Below, piece after piece: positions 26,301 through 33,732 of a DNA stretch of 38,455 nucleotides. The position numbers and the translations under genes were made by a program. Positions within the stretch are counted from its first letter, which is position 1. Every line of letters begins with the position of its first letter. The notes beneath the pieces were generated by a model. It was not told the DNA's origin, made no database searches, and saw only the letters and a program-made list of their open reading frames with translations. Origin of the DNA: Opitutus sp. GAS368 (lineage in GTDB: Bacteria > Verrucomicrobiota > Verrucomicrobiia > Opitutales > Opitutaceae); NCBI GenBank assembly GCA_945903465.1, contig CAMDOF010000062.1, forward strand, positions 1-38,455, read 5' to 3'.

Positions 26301-26412
26301 GGGCCGACTGGTGCGCTCCGCCGCACAGCAGAGCGATGAAAGCGCAGCGGATGCCAGTGCTGCACTTAAAGTTGAAACGAGAGTTGAGGGTGGCGGTGCT
26401 ACGTGGGTCCAT
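23305..26412 (-). CDS. TonB-dependent outer-membrane receptor
   Basis: 1035 residues. The signal peptide lies at about 20-40 (STGIRCAFIALLCGGAHQSARGAE). A linker with LQKYVVTGSNIQRADMEKV leads into a plug (PITVLDQDAM, LPSVVNLPENETR, LRNLGSTATLILVNGRRM, RIEILRDGASAIYGSDAVAG, VINYVLKREFKG) of the kind found in large oligosaccharide or nutrient receptors rather than classic siderophore ones. The barrel ends with the expected aromatic residue (FFDATRSF). It is followed after 6 bp by the lipoprotein gene. The ligand is unknown. ATG at 26412; GATGGA 8 bases upstream is a weak ribosome-binding site at best. Confidence 0.92.
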   Translation of the reverse strand: MDPRSTATLNSRFNFKCSTGIRCAFIALLCGGAHQSARGAEVIAKPAEQVISLQKYVVTGSNIQRADMEKVVPITVLDQDAMTVRNPLLPVDMLTTLPSVVNLPENETRLGSSGARGDNANINLRNLGSTATLILVNGRRMAINPMTAGLSQAVNVNQLPTQGIERIEILRDGASAIYGSDAVAGVINYVLKREFKGYEINVRQGFTEDGGGQSTQVALTFGTSFAQGRGRIFGSMESLYKEAIFLRDRDFSITSNLSAKAPAPFNTLGGPFDARTARGRYPIFRLGTATASNYFRPVNGSPTLTTVAPTPAANSEFYLDLNEFGMASPRMTRANSFFSFEYDLTKRVTAFADFSYYTADSTMVRQPLALNAPTTDKLATLSVDNPYNPYGSRFYHATGAANTDGALRLTGTPRSISLVSVTLPDLGVEKISTTADVVRFAAGLRGQLGDSWHWETSGFYNQVNGDDKAYPDVRESLLLQALQRTDASAYNPFGYTFKVQNGAVVADKPYTNPAAVVDSFSAVFARRAQSSLASGDLRVTGRLLKWWGGEIMAAFGGEYRKDKLADKRPPFSGENPAGVGLESTDNDFLLHPPRPDVVGSRNITSLYAEFFLPLVSAERRVPLIHTLELTTSARLEAYSDFGKTTKPKVGLNWRPLSWLMLRGSYNEGFMAPSLAALFTSPRWSITAGAGDIDTYRNPVTNEGAYVQRGYFGGNPNLKASNSEGTSYGIVIDVPGIRGLSLTADSFHIERTNLLGSRSAAQIRASDVTLIQTFTKAQLAAGRTLASVDLGSGTAAYKGDPDIVRYAVTPEDTAAFNTYNAANPGNPQATAGKIFSFNQPWINISGSENVGVDLGLRYALPKLPFGSITLNSDWSYLVNSRSVQQPANLAAVETNDLTVNGVSRWRGTSNVSWRRGAWTAHLGAYYVGPSQDSGATTTAALFESLGQPKYIAKHFTGGQFVYRYIMDSSISYNASLGYRFTTVNASWLRGTRLRLGSTNLTNQAPPLASGGFGYAPGVSQNLLAGRAWFFDATRSF

Positions 26413-26766
26413 GCTTGTCCATCTTTCGTTAGCGGCATGGCGATACCGTGTCTGTCGGGTGACGATGAGGTGAAATATCGTTCAAGGCAGCGTTCGGAGA
26501 GGTCGGGACGGCGCGGCCTGCTCGCCGGGCCTTGTTATCCTCGCGGGTCGCGCTGGACGGCGGGTGGCGGAACGTGATTTCTGATTCTCATTCTCTCGTC
26601 AATTTTCTTGTGTCTGGCTTGGCGTTTTCGGTTTCAAGCGCGGTCACGCCACGACCAATGGCACAAAGGTTTCGCGCGGATTTTGGTTCGTCCTTTTGGC
26701 GGAAAAAATTCCTGGCGGCGGCGTTTTTCGCGGAACTTACGCGGGCCTTGGCGCCATCGTGCGGCC
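26413..26766. other. Gap between TBDR and decayed IS
   Basis: 354 bp holding the promoter region of the TBDR gene (minus) and, from about 26690, what is probably the leader of the decayed element (paired GGCGGAAAAAATTCC and GGCGTTTTTCGCGGAA segments). No gene of its own; a plus-strand frame from 26532 becomes transposase-like only after 26950. Confidence 0.4.
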
Positions 26767-28066
26767 ATGTCCTCCGAAGGAGAAAGCATCCGGGTGCAGA
26801 TCCGGCAAGTCACGCCGGCCGAACGGCGCGAACTGCACTATCGCATCGAGACGCGTACCGAGTGGAGCCGGCCTGGAATGGCGAAGGATCTGTGCGTCCG
26901 CTGGCAGTGGCAAACGACGTCGGGCCGGTGGAAGACATTCGCCGCACGCAGCCTGAGGCCACCTTGGCGGCAAAACTTGGGCGGCGGCTGCCTGCCGTGC
27001 GCATCCCCCAAAGGCGCAACCCCTGGGCGATCAAGCGGGGCAAGGCGGCGGCGGCACCGGGCGAGCTGATCACCGGGGTGCTGGCGGGGTGGTGGCCGCT
27101 GCAGTGGGGCCTGGCGGGCCTCGGTACGGCCGGACGTGCGCGGGCGCGGGGCGACCTGCGCACGTATCATTATTTTGGTTACGATCGGCCGGTGGGCACG
27201 AACCTGGCTTATCTGGTGCACGATGAGACGGGCCGGGATCTCGCGGTGCATCTGATCGGAGCGGCCGCCAGGCAATGTGCGGCGCGGGATCGGGTGATCG
27301 GCGGGACGCGGCGTCGCGGGCCAACGGTCTGTGCCGGATTGCCAATCACCGTCGTTTTCTGATTTTGCCCTGAATGCGCGTGCCCCATCTGGCGAGTCAC
27401 CTGCTCGGTGGTTTGACGCGCCGGATTGCCGCGCGGTTCCGGACAGGAGCGCGGGATCGGTGGCAACCCACCCGCGCCGAAAAAGTGCCTCCGGCACCGA
27501 GCGAAAACTTGTGTCGGGCCGCCTGATTTACGTGCGGTTACAGCGGGATCAGCGCAAGATCGACTTGTGGCTGTTCACCACCTTGCCCAGTGGCGACGAG
27601 CCCATCGAGTTCCTCGTGCGCTGGTATGGCCAGCGCTGGCAGGCCAAACTGAATTTCCGCTACGTCAAAACGCAGCTGAAATTGGACGCGCTGCCCGTGG
27701 GCACGGCCGCCATTGCCCGCAAGGAATTTTAGGCCGGGCCCTTGACCACAGTTTGGTGCGGGCCGTGATGCGGCAGGCGGGCGAACAGTTGGAAAAACCC
27801 AGGCGGCGATTTCCTTCCGCGAAGCTCGCCGCCTCGTGATCTCGCGATTGAAAGATATGGGGCGCACCCTCTGCACCGGCGGTCCTAACCAGACCTTCTG
27901 GCTGCGCGCGTTATGTCGTGAAGTCGCCCTCCACCCTTTGCCCAAGCGACGCAAACCGCGGCCGAACGAGCCTCTTCTGGTACGCTACCGGCGCCACAAA
28001 TTCCCTCGTCTCAGAGGGAGTAGAGCCGCCGCGCGGGCACGCTGCGCGACAACGAAATCTTTGTGA
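26767..28066 (+). pseudogene. Decayed DUF4338 / IS4-like transposase
   Basis: Transposase sequence continues through three reading frames. 26767-26955 reads MSSEGESIRVQIRQV and later RPGMAKDLCVRWQW, the start of a DUF4338 protein. 26950-27310 in another frame gives LAAKLGRRLPAVRIPQRR, HYFGYDRPVGTNLAYLVHD and AAARQCAARDRVIG. 27320-27420 gives MRVPHLASHLLGGLTRR. From about 27500 the match changes to the C-terminus of an IS4-type DDE transposase (RKIDLWLFTTLPSGDEP, WYGQRWQAKLNFRYVKTQLK), shifting again near 27800 to ISFREARRLVISRLKDMG. At least three frameshifts and loss of most of the catalytic core make it inactive. It may be one fused element or two remnants side by side. Confidence 0.75.
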
Positions 28067-28111
28067 CATTGGAAGCGACGCCCGTGCTCTCAGATCAAAT
28101 TTCAAGGCCGT

Positions 28112-29182
28112 TCAGAATCGTGAGACGACGCGCGGGCGCCGGACTCGGACGGTTTTACCCTTGAACCACGTGCCCTCGGCGAGCAGGCGCCAGGGGGTGG
28201 TGGGAATGCCGGTTTCGTTGCGATGAATCATGCCGACCACCGTATCGACCGCCATGGCGCCGACGGCGCGGACATTTTCGTCGATGCCCGAGATCGTGCG
28301 ATCGCCAAACGGAATCGAGGCCACCGCGACGCCCACGTCGCGCGGCACGCGCCGTCCCTCGGCGCCGAACCAGTCGATCACTTGGTGCGCCCAGCTCGCG
28401 GATGTGATGACCGCGTCCGGTCGCGTCTCGCGCGCCCACGCGCGAAATCCCGCCTCGGCAAATGTCGCCGCGAGCCACGGGGCGAGCCGGGCCGTACCGG
28501 GCGGAAGTTCCTGTTGGGCGATCCAGAAACCGCCGAGGTAGTTGTGATCGACGCGTTCGTCGGTGGTGGCGGGCATGGCAAATCCGATGCGCCGATGGCC
28601 GAGCGTGTGCAACTGCTGCACGAGATGGCGCATGTTGCGGAACTGATGGTTCATCACCACGTGGAGCTGGGGACGGGCAAGTGAGGACCCGAGCGCGACG
28701 GCGGAAAATCGATCCCACGCGAGGGCGAGCTCGCCGTGAGGCACGGGCAGCGGCGCGACGATGAGCCCGCGCACGCCGCGGGCCTGCAGCACGTGCGTGG
28801 CACGCCGCGCCGTGAGCAGCGGATCGCCGAGCCAAAATTCCTCGAGCTTGTAACCGAGACGCTGGGCCTGCTCCTGCGCGCCGAGAAAATATCCCGCCGC
28901 CTGAATCATCCCGCGCCACGCGCCGGCGGTCTCGAAATTCGTGAGCCAGGCGATGGTGCCCTGGAAGCGCGACGGCGTGCGGCTCACGCGATAGGCGTTG
29001 AGCGCGGCGAGCATCGGGTCGGGCTGGTAGCGGTGCTTGCGCGCCAGCCCGGTGATCCGTGCGCGGGTCTCAGCAGGAATTGACGGATGGTCCCGCAGAG
29101 CCAGCGAGACGGTCGTGTGCGAGACCTTGGCGAGACGGGCGAGATCGCGCTGGGTGACGCGCGGCGGGGCGGACGGGCTCAT
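28112..29182 (-). CDS. LacI-family transcriptional regulator
   Basis: 356 residues from the ATG at 29182; an upstream in-frame start at 29221 would put 13 odd residues before the DNA-binding domain. Residues 8-55 form the LacI helix-turn-helix and hinge (VTQRDLARLAKVSHTTVSLA, RARITGLARKHRYQPDP). The rest is a periplasmic-binding-protein-like sensor domain (TIAWLTNFETAG, GVRGLIVAPLP, LHTLGHRRIGFAMP, PDAVITSASW). Family members bind a sugar or sugar derivative and release a palindromic operator. It is divergent from the TBDR-FAD-SSS-sialidase-like run, and a suitable palindrome lies in the gap, so it most likely controls that run. Its 3' end lies 46 bp from the decayed transposase. Confidence 0.92.
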   Translation of the reverse strand: MSPSAPPRVTQRDLARLAKVSHTTVSLALRDHPSIPAETRARITGLARKHRYQPDPMLAALNAYRVSRTPSRFQGTIAWLTNFETAGAWRGMIQAAGYFLGAQEQAQRLGYKLEEFWLGDPLLTARRATHVLQARGVRGLIVAPLPVPHGELALAWDRFSAVALGSSLARPQLHVVMNHQFRNMRHLVQQLHTLGHRRIGFAMPATTDERVDHNYLGGFWIAQQELPPGTARLAPWLAATFAEAGFRAWARETRPDAVITSASWAHQVIDWFGAEGRRVPRDVGVAVASIPFGDRTISGIDENVRAVGAMAVDTVVGMIHRNETGIPTTPWRLLAEGTWFKGKTVRVRRPRVVSRF

Positions 29183-29249
29183 GTCGGCGAAAGCATGACC
29201 GTGAGCGCGATCGAGGCACAAGTTTACTTTCCAGAGAAAGTGACGGGGA

Positions 29250-29263
29250 GGTTTACGAAAACC
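29250..29263. promoter_or_regulatory. Candidate LacI-family operator
   Basis: GGTTTACGAAAACC is symmetric at 12 of 14 positions around a central CG, the usual form of LacI-family operators. It sits in the 152-bp divergent gap between the regulator start (29182) and the TBDR start (29335). A second inverted pair, CCGCGCC (29262-29268) and GGCGCGG (29291-29297), overlaps its right edge and could form an mRNA hairpin. Confidence 0.55.
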
Positions 29264-29334
29264 GCGCCAATCCTCTGATCTTGGTAAATCGGCGCGGCTT
29301 TCTCCGGCCGCGCTTTCACTCCATTCCCCAGCGT

Positions 29335-32298
29335 ATGAAACCCTTCACCTCCCTCCCTCGTCGAACCGTCCGTCCGGCACCGCTTGGTCTTCTCGCCTTC
29401 TTTGCCGCCGCCGCCATGGCCGGCGGACTGCGGGCCGACGGAACCATCAAGGGCAATGTCCGCAACGCCAACACCGGCCAGTATCTCGAAGGGGCCGAGG
29501 TCACGGTGGTTGAGCGCCGCGCTTCGACGCTGACGGCGCGGGACGGGAGCTTTGCCTTTCCGATGGTTCCGGCCGGAAAATACACGGTTCGGGTGCGCTA
29601 TACCGGCCTCGACGATCGGACGCTGCCTCTCGATGTGACCGATGGGGGCGTCGCCAGCCTGCCCGTCGCTCTCACTGCGGACGTCTACAACCTGGATCCC
29701 TTCGTTGTCGCCGGAATACGCGAGGGCAATGCGGCTTCGATCACCGTGCAACGCAATGCCGATGGGATAAAGAACGTCGTCGCCATGGACGCGTTCGGCA
29801 ACGTCGCCGACGGCAACATCGGTAATTTTCTGCAACGCCTGCCCGGTATCGCCGGCATCCAGGAAGTCGGCGATGTCGTGGGCATCAGCGTGCGCGGCCT
29901 CCCGCCCGAGGCGAACTCGGTCTCGGTGGACGGCACGCGCTCGGCGTCCGCGTCTTCGACGATCTACCAAGCCGCCGGCACGCAGGGGGAACGGGCGGTG
30001 CCCATCGATCAGGTGCCCTCCGATTTCATCAAGGAGGTCGAGGTGATCAAGGCGCTGACTCCAGACCTGCCGGCCGATTCGATCGGCGGCACCGTGAACC
30101 TGATCACGAAGTCCGCCCTGGACATCAAGGGCTCGCAGCTTAATTACCGCCTCGGGGGCAATTTCAACACGTATCGCAAGGACCAACGGCAGTGGAAGCC
30201 CGCGGCCTCGTTCACCTACTTGACGAAGTTGGGCCGCAGCGAGCGCCTCGGCGTCGCGCTCTCCGGCGGCTACAACGACACCGTCAACGGCCGGGATCGG
30301 ATTCAGATGACGCGCAATCTGCCGGACAATCTCACGGCGCAGGCGCGCACGCTGGACGATTGGAATTACCGGACGCGGGCGGCCACCAGCGTGAAGTTCA
30401 ACTTCCGCCTCAACGAAAGCGTCGAGCTGATGGCGGGCGTCAACTACACGTATTACTCATTCAAATACATTCGGAACGACTGGAACATCTCCGCGGTGAA
30501 CCGGGTGGCTGACTACAGCCGGGTGAGCCGGGCGCAAATCGAAGCCGGCACGCCGCCCCGCGACGCGACCAACCAGACGGCCGGGATCGCGCCCGGCTAT
30601 TCCGGCCAGTTCACCGAATTGCTGCATGCCACGTATGCCGACATCGGAGGGGCCGGGGCGCGCCACTCCCGCACCTACAAATACGACTTGGGCGCAGATT
30701 TCCACTGGGCGGGGGAACAGAAGCTGACCCTGCGGGGCTCGGTGAGCCCTTCGAACTTCACGACTGCGTTTCAAACCCTGAACACCTCGCGCACGCTCGG
30801 CGGGGTGGGCCTCGCGGTGGACTCGAGGGGCGACATCTACCGGCCTGACTACCGGCAGACCTACGGGCCGAACCTCGCCGCCGGCACGGATTTTTCCGCC
30901 TTCACGGCGACCCGCACCCTGAGCGCAAATGCGAACCACGACGCCGTCACCGCCCTCAAGGCGGACTACGAAAAAAAATTCGTGAGCACCACGGCGACGT
31001 TCAAGTTCAAATCCGGCGTGAACGGGCAGAGCGAATACCGCACGCAGGCGCCCTATTCGCCCACGTGGAATTACGTTGGACCCGACGGCGTGGCGGGTCG
31101 CAACGCGGCGACCGGAGCAAACGACGACAACCTCGCCCAATTTGTCGTGCCTGGGCCCGGCTATGGCGTGATGAACAACCGGTATCCGCGGCGCGATACG
31201 CTCGATTATCCCGCTTTCATGAAATTCTTTCTTGAACATCCCACGTGGTTCCGGGAGAGCGGCACGACCGTTTCGCAGGGTCCGCAATTCAGCGAACTGA
31301 CGGAAAACGTGGCGGCGGCGTATGTCATGGGCACGGCCCAAATCGGCGGGTTGCGCCTGGTGGGCGGTGTGCGCGGCGAACAATCGAACGTCGACACCAC
31401 GGGCCAGAATCGCGATCCGCGGAACCCGACCGTCACCAGCATCAGCGCGACCGGCGAGTATCGAAACTATTTCCCGAGCCTCCATCTTCGCTACGAGCCG
31501 GTGCGCAATCTGGTCCTGCGCACGAGCTATTCGACGAGTGAAGGGCGCGCGGGTTTTCAGGACATCTATCCCGCCACGGTGGTCACCTACAACCAGACGA
31601 CCGGCCTGGGCACGGTGCTGCAAACCACGCCGAAGCTTAAGCCGCAGTATAGCCGAAACTATGACGCGTCCGCCGAGTATTACAGCAAGGCGGCCGGCGT
31701 CGTGTCGGCGGGTTACTTCGACAAAAGCATCAGCGATTTTATCGCCCGCCAGACCGATGTGATCGGACGCGGTGCGAACAACGGTTTCAACGGCCAATAC
31801 GAGGGCTTCGACCTCAACACCACGACCAACTCGGGCCACGCGACCGTCAAGGGGTATGAACTGAATTTCATGCACCAGTTCGTCGAACTGCCCCAACCCT
31901 TCAACACGCTCGCCCTGAACGCTAACTACACCCGGATCAAAACCAGCGGCTCTTACGCTTCGGGCGCCGTGGAATTGGTCCGCTTCGTGCCGAAGAGTGC
32001 GAACGTCGGCCTTTCGGGCGCCTTCCGGAAATGGGAGGCGCGCGTGTCCTATAACTTCAAGGCCGGCTATCTGCAGTCCTACGCCGCCAATCCCGACCAA
32101 CGGGTCCGCACCTCGGGCGTCGAGACGTGGGACTTCAATGTGCAGTACAAGGCGGCGCGCGGGTGCACGGTCTTCGTCGACGTCGTGAATGCCTTCAACA
32201 AGTGGGAGTCGTGGTATTCCAACCATGACAAGAGCCGTGTCACCATGGCAGAAGTTTACGGCATGAGACTCAACGTGGGACTGAGCGGACGGTTTTGA
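29335..32298 (+). CDS. TonB-dependent receptor with carboxypeptidase-regulatory-like domain
   Basis: 987 residues from the ATG at 29335, which opens a proper signal peptide (RPAPLGLLAFFAAAAMAGGL, about 13-32). Residues 37-118 are a carboxypeptidase D regulatory-like beta-sandwich (IKGNVRNANTGQYLEGAEVT, FPMVPAGKYTVRVRYTGLDD). Then come the plug (VVAGIREGNAASITVQRNAD, DGNIGNFLQRLPGIAG, ISVRGLPPEANSVSVDGTR, DSIGGTVNLITKSA) and barrel, ending LNVGLSGRF with the usual terminal Phe. Such receptors import oligosaccharides in Bacteroidota and verrucomicrobia. First gene of a run: FAD oxidoreductase, SSS transporter and Asp-box protein follow closely. It is a clear paralogue of the truncated receptor at 37103-38308. 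Confidence 0.93.
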   Translation: MKPFTSLPRRTVRPAPLGLLAFFAAAAMAGGLRADGTIKGNVRNANTGQYLEGAEVTVVERRASTLTARDGSFAFPMVPAGKYTVRVRYTGLDDRTLPLDVTDGGVASLPVALTADVYNLDPFVVAGIREGNAASITVQRNADGIKNVVAMDAFGNVADGNIGNFLQRLPGIAGIQEVGDVVGISVRGLPPEANSVSVDGTRSASASSTIYQAAGTQGERAVPIDQVPSDFIKEVEVIKALTPDLPADSIGGTVNLITKSALDIKGSQLNYRLGGNFNTYRKDQRQWKPAASFTYLTKLGRSERLGVALSGGYNDTVNGRDRIQMTRNLPDNLTAQARTLDDWNYRTRAATSVKFNFRLNESVELMAGVNYTYYSFKYIRNDWNISAVNRVADYSRVSRAQIEAGTPPRDATNQTAGIAPGYSGQFTELLHATYADIGGAGARHSRTYKYDLGADFHWAGEQKLTLRGSVSPSNFTTAFQTLNTSRTLGGVGLAVDSRGDIYRPDYRQTYGPNLAAGTDFSAFTATRTLSANANHDAVTALKADYEKKFVSTTATFKFKSGVNGQSEYRTQAPYSPTWNYVGPDGVAGRNAATGANDDNLAQFVVPGPGYGVMNNRYPRRDTLDYPAFMKFFLEHPTWFRESGTTVSQGPQFSELTENVAAAYVMGTAQIGGLRLVGGVRGEQSNVDTTGQNRDPRNPTVTSISATGEYRNYFPSLHLRYEPVRNLVLRTSYSTSEGRAGFQDIYPATVVTYNQTTGLGTVLQTTPKLKPQYSRNYDASAEYYSKAAGVVSAGYFDKSISDFIARQTDVIGRGANNGFNGQYEGFDLNTTTNSGHATVKGYELNFMHQFVELPQPFNTLALNANYTRIKTSGSYASGAVELVRFVPKSANVGLSGAFRKWEARVSYNFKAGYLQSYAANPDQRVRTSGVETWDFNVQYKAARGCTVFVDVVNAFNKWESWYSNHDKSRVTMAEVYGMRLNVGLSGRF

Positions 32299-32312
32299 TC
32301 CTTGATTCGCCG

Positions 32313-33707
32313 ATGACGTCCGGAACTTCAGCCTTTGATGTGATCGTCTGTGGCGGCGGCCCCTCGGGCGTCGCGGCCGCACTTTCGGCGGCACGCCGCG
32401 GCGCGCGCACGCTCCTGATCGAGCGCTACGGCTTTTGCGGTGGCATGGCGACGGCTGCACTCGTGAATCCCTGGGCCGGGCATGAGTACCGCGACCCGGC
32501 GACGGGCCGGCGCGGCTCGCTCATCGGCGGAGTCTTCGGCGAAGTCGTGCAGGAACTGCACCGCCGCGGCGGCTTCGGCTCCGCGCTGTCGCCCTCGGCC
32601 TTCGACGAGGAACTGCTCAAGTCGGTCTACGATGCTGCGCTGCTGGCGGCCGGTGTCACGGTGCGTTATCACAGTTTTCTCAGCGGCGTGGAAAAGAACG
32701 GCGCGCGGATCACCGGACTGCGCGTGCTCTCGAAGGGCGGCGTCGAGACCTTCACGGCGGCGAACTTCATCGACTGCTCGGGCGATGCGGATCTGACGGC
32801 CCAGGCGGGCTGCGCGTTTGACGTCGGCCGGGCGGAGGACGGGTTGACGCAGGCGATGACCGTGAGCTTCCGGATGGCGAACGTCGACAAGGTGGACATG
32901 ATCGCCGCCGGCTCGATGCGGAAGGCGCGGGCGCTCGTGGAGCCGTATTTCCAGCGCGCGCTCGCCTCGGGCGAGCTGCACTATCCGTATCGGAACTTTG
33001 TCCATTTTTACGACTACCCCCGCCCGGGCGTGCTGCATTTCAACATGACGCGGATCAACCGTGTCTCGGGTCTGTCGGCCGAGGACCTCTCGAGGGCCGA
33101 GATGGAGGGCCGGCGGCAGGCGTACCTCATCGGTGAGTGGCTGGTGCGCGCGGTGCCTAATTTTCGCGATGCGTATATCGAAAAAGTGGCGACGCAGGTC
33201 GGCGTGCGCGAGACTCGGCACATCCACGGCGCCTACACGATGACAATGGACGACATCGTGGCCGCGCGGAAATTCCGCGACGGGGTGACGCGCTCTTGTT
33301 ACTTCATCGACATCCACAACCCCACCGGCGCGCAGGACGTGCACCAGCAGGCCAACGGCCGCGGTGCGGTGAAGGCGAATTTCGGCCCGCCTCCCGGCGA
33401 TTGGTATGAGGTGCCGTTTCGCAGCCTGATCGCGCCCGAATGCCCAAATCTCCTGGTGGCCTGCCGCGCGCTGGCGGCGACCCACGAGGCGGCGGCGGCG
33501 GTGCGCGTAATGGCGACGATGCACGGAATCGGCGAAGCGGCGGGCGTCGCGGCGGCCGAGGCGGTGCGGCGTGGCACCGACGTGACGGCGATTCCGGGCG
33601 CGTGGGTGCGCGGCCAGCTCGGTTACATGGCCGCGGGGCCGGACCATGGTCCGTTGTGGGACCGACCTGATCCGGTGTTCGACCACACGCCGGCCGGCTT
33701 ACCCTAG
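32313..33707 (+). CDS. FAD-dependent oxidoreductase (FAD_oxidored type), cytoplasmic form
   Basis: 464 residues from the ATG at 32313, 14 bp after the TBDR stop; a TTG at 32295 is in frame but less likely. The FAD fold starts at once (FDVIVCGGGPSGVAAALSAA, GGGPSG at 14-19, E37), followed by GFCGGMATAALVNPWAG. Later come FIDCSGDADLTAQAGC and, near the end, LVACRALAATHEAAAAVRVM with a GEAAGVAAAEA helix. It belongs to the same broad family as the protein at 14548-16203 but has no Tat signal, so it should act in the cytoplasm, perhaps on a sugar imported by the adjacent symporter. The substrate is unknown. Confidence 0.9.
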   Translation: MTSGTSAFDVIVCGGGPSGVAAALSAARRGARTLLIERYGFCGGMATAALVNPWAGHEYRDPATGRRGSLIGGVFGEVVQELHRRGGFGSALSPSAFDEELLKSVYDAALLAAGVTVRYHSFLSGVEKNGARITGLRVLSKGGVETFTAANFIDCSGDADLTAQAGCAFDVGRAEDGLTQAMTVSFRMANVDKVDMIAAGSMRKARALVEPYFQRALASGELHYPYRNFVHFYDYPRPGVLHFNMTRINRVSGLSAEDLSRAEMEGRRQAYLIGEWLVRAVPNFRDAYIEKVATQVGVRETRHIHGAYTMTMDDIVAARKFRDGVTRSCYFIDIHNPTGAQDVHQQANGRGAVKANFGPPPGDWYEVPFRSLIAPECPNLLVACRALAATHEAAAAVRVMATMHGIGEAAGVAAAEAVRRGTDVTAIPGAWVRGQLGYMAAGPDHGPLWDRPDPVFDHTPAGLP

Positions 33708-33732
33708 TCGACGCACCGATCCGCGCCTTGTT

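Noticed and set aside
30457..32460. 667-codon open frame on the minus strand
   Set aside because: It is antisense to the TBDR gene, with low-complexity R, H, G and V content and no known motif.
32328..33686. 452-codon open frame on the minus strand
   Set aside because: It is antisense to the FAD oxidoreductase, whose cofactor motifs are unmistakable; the antisense protein has an abnormal His/Arg-rich composition.
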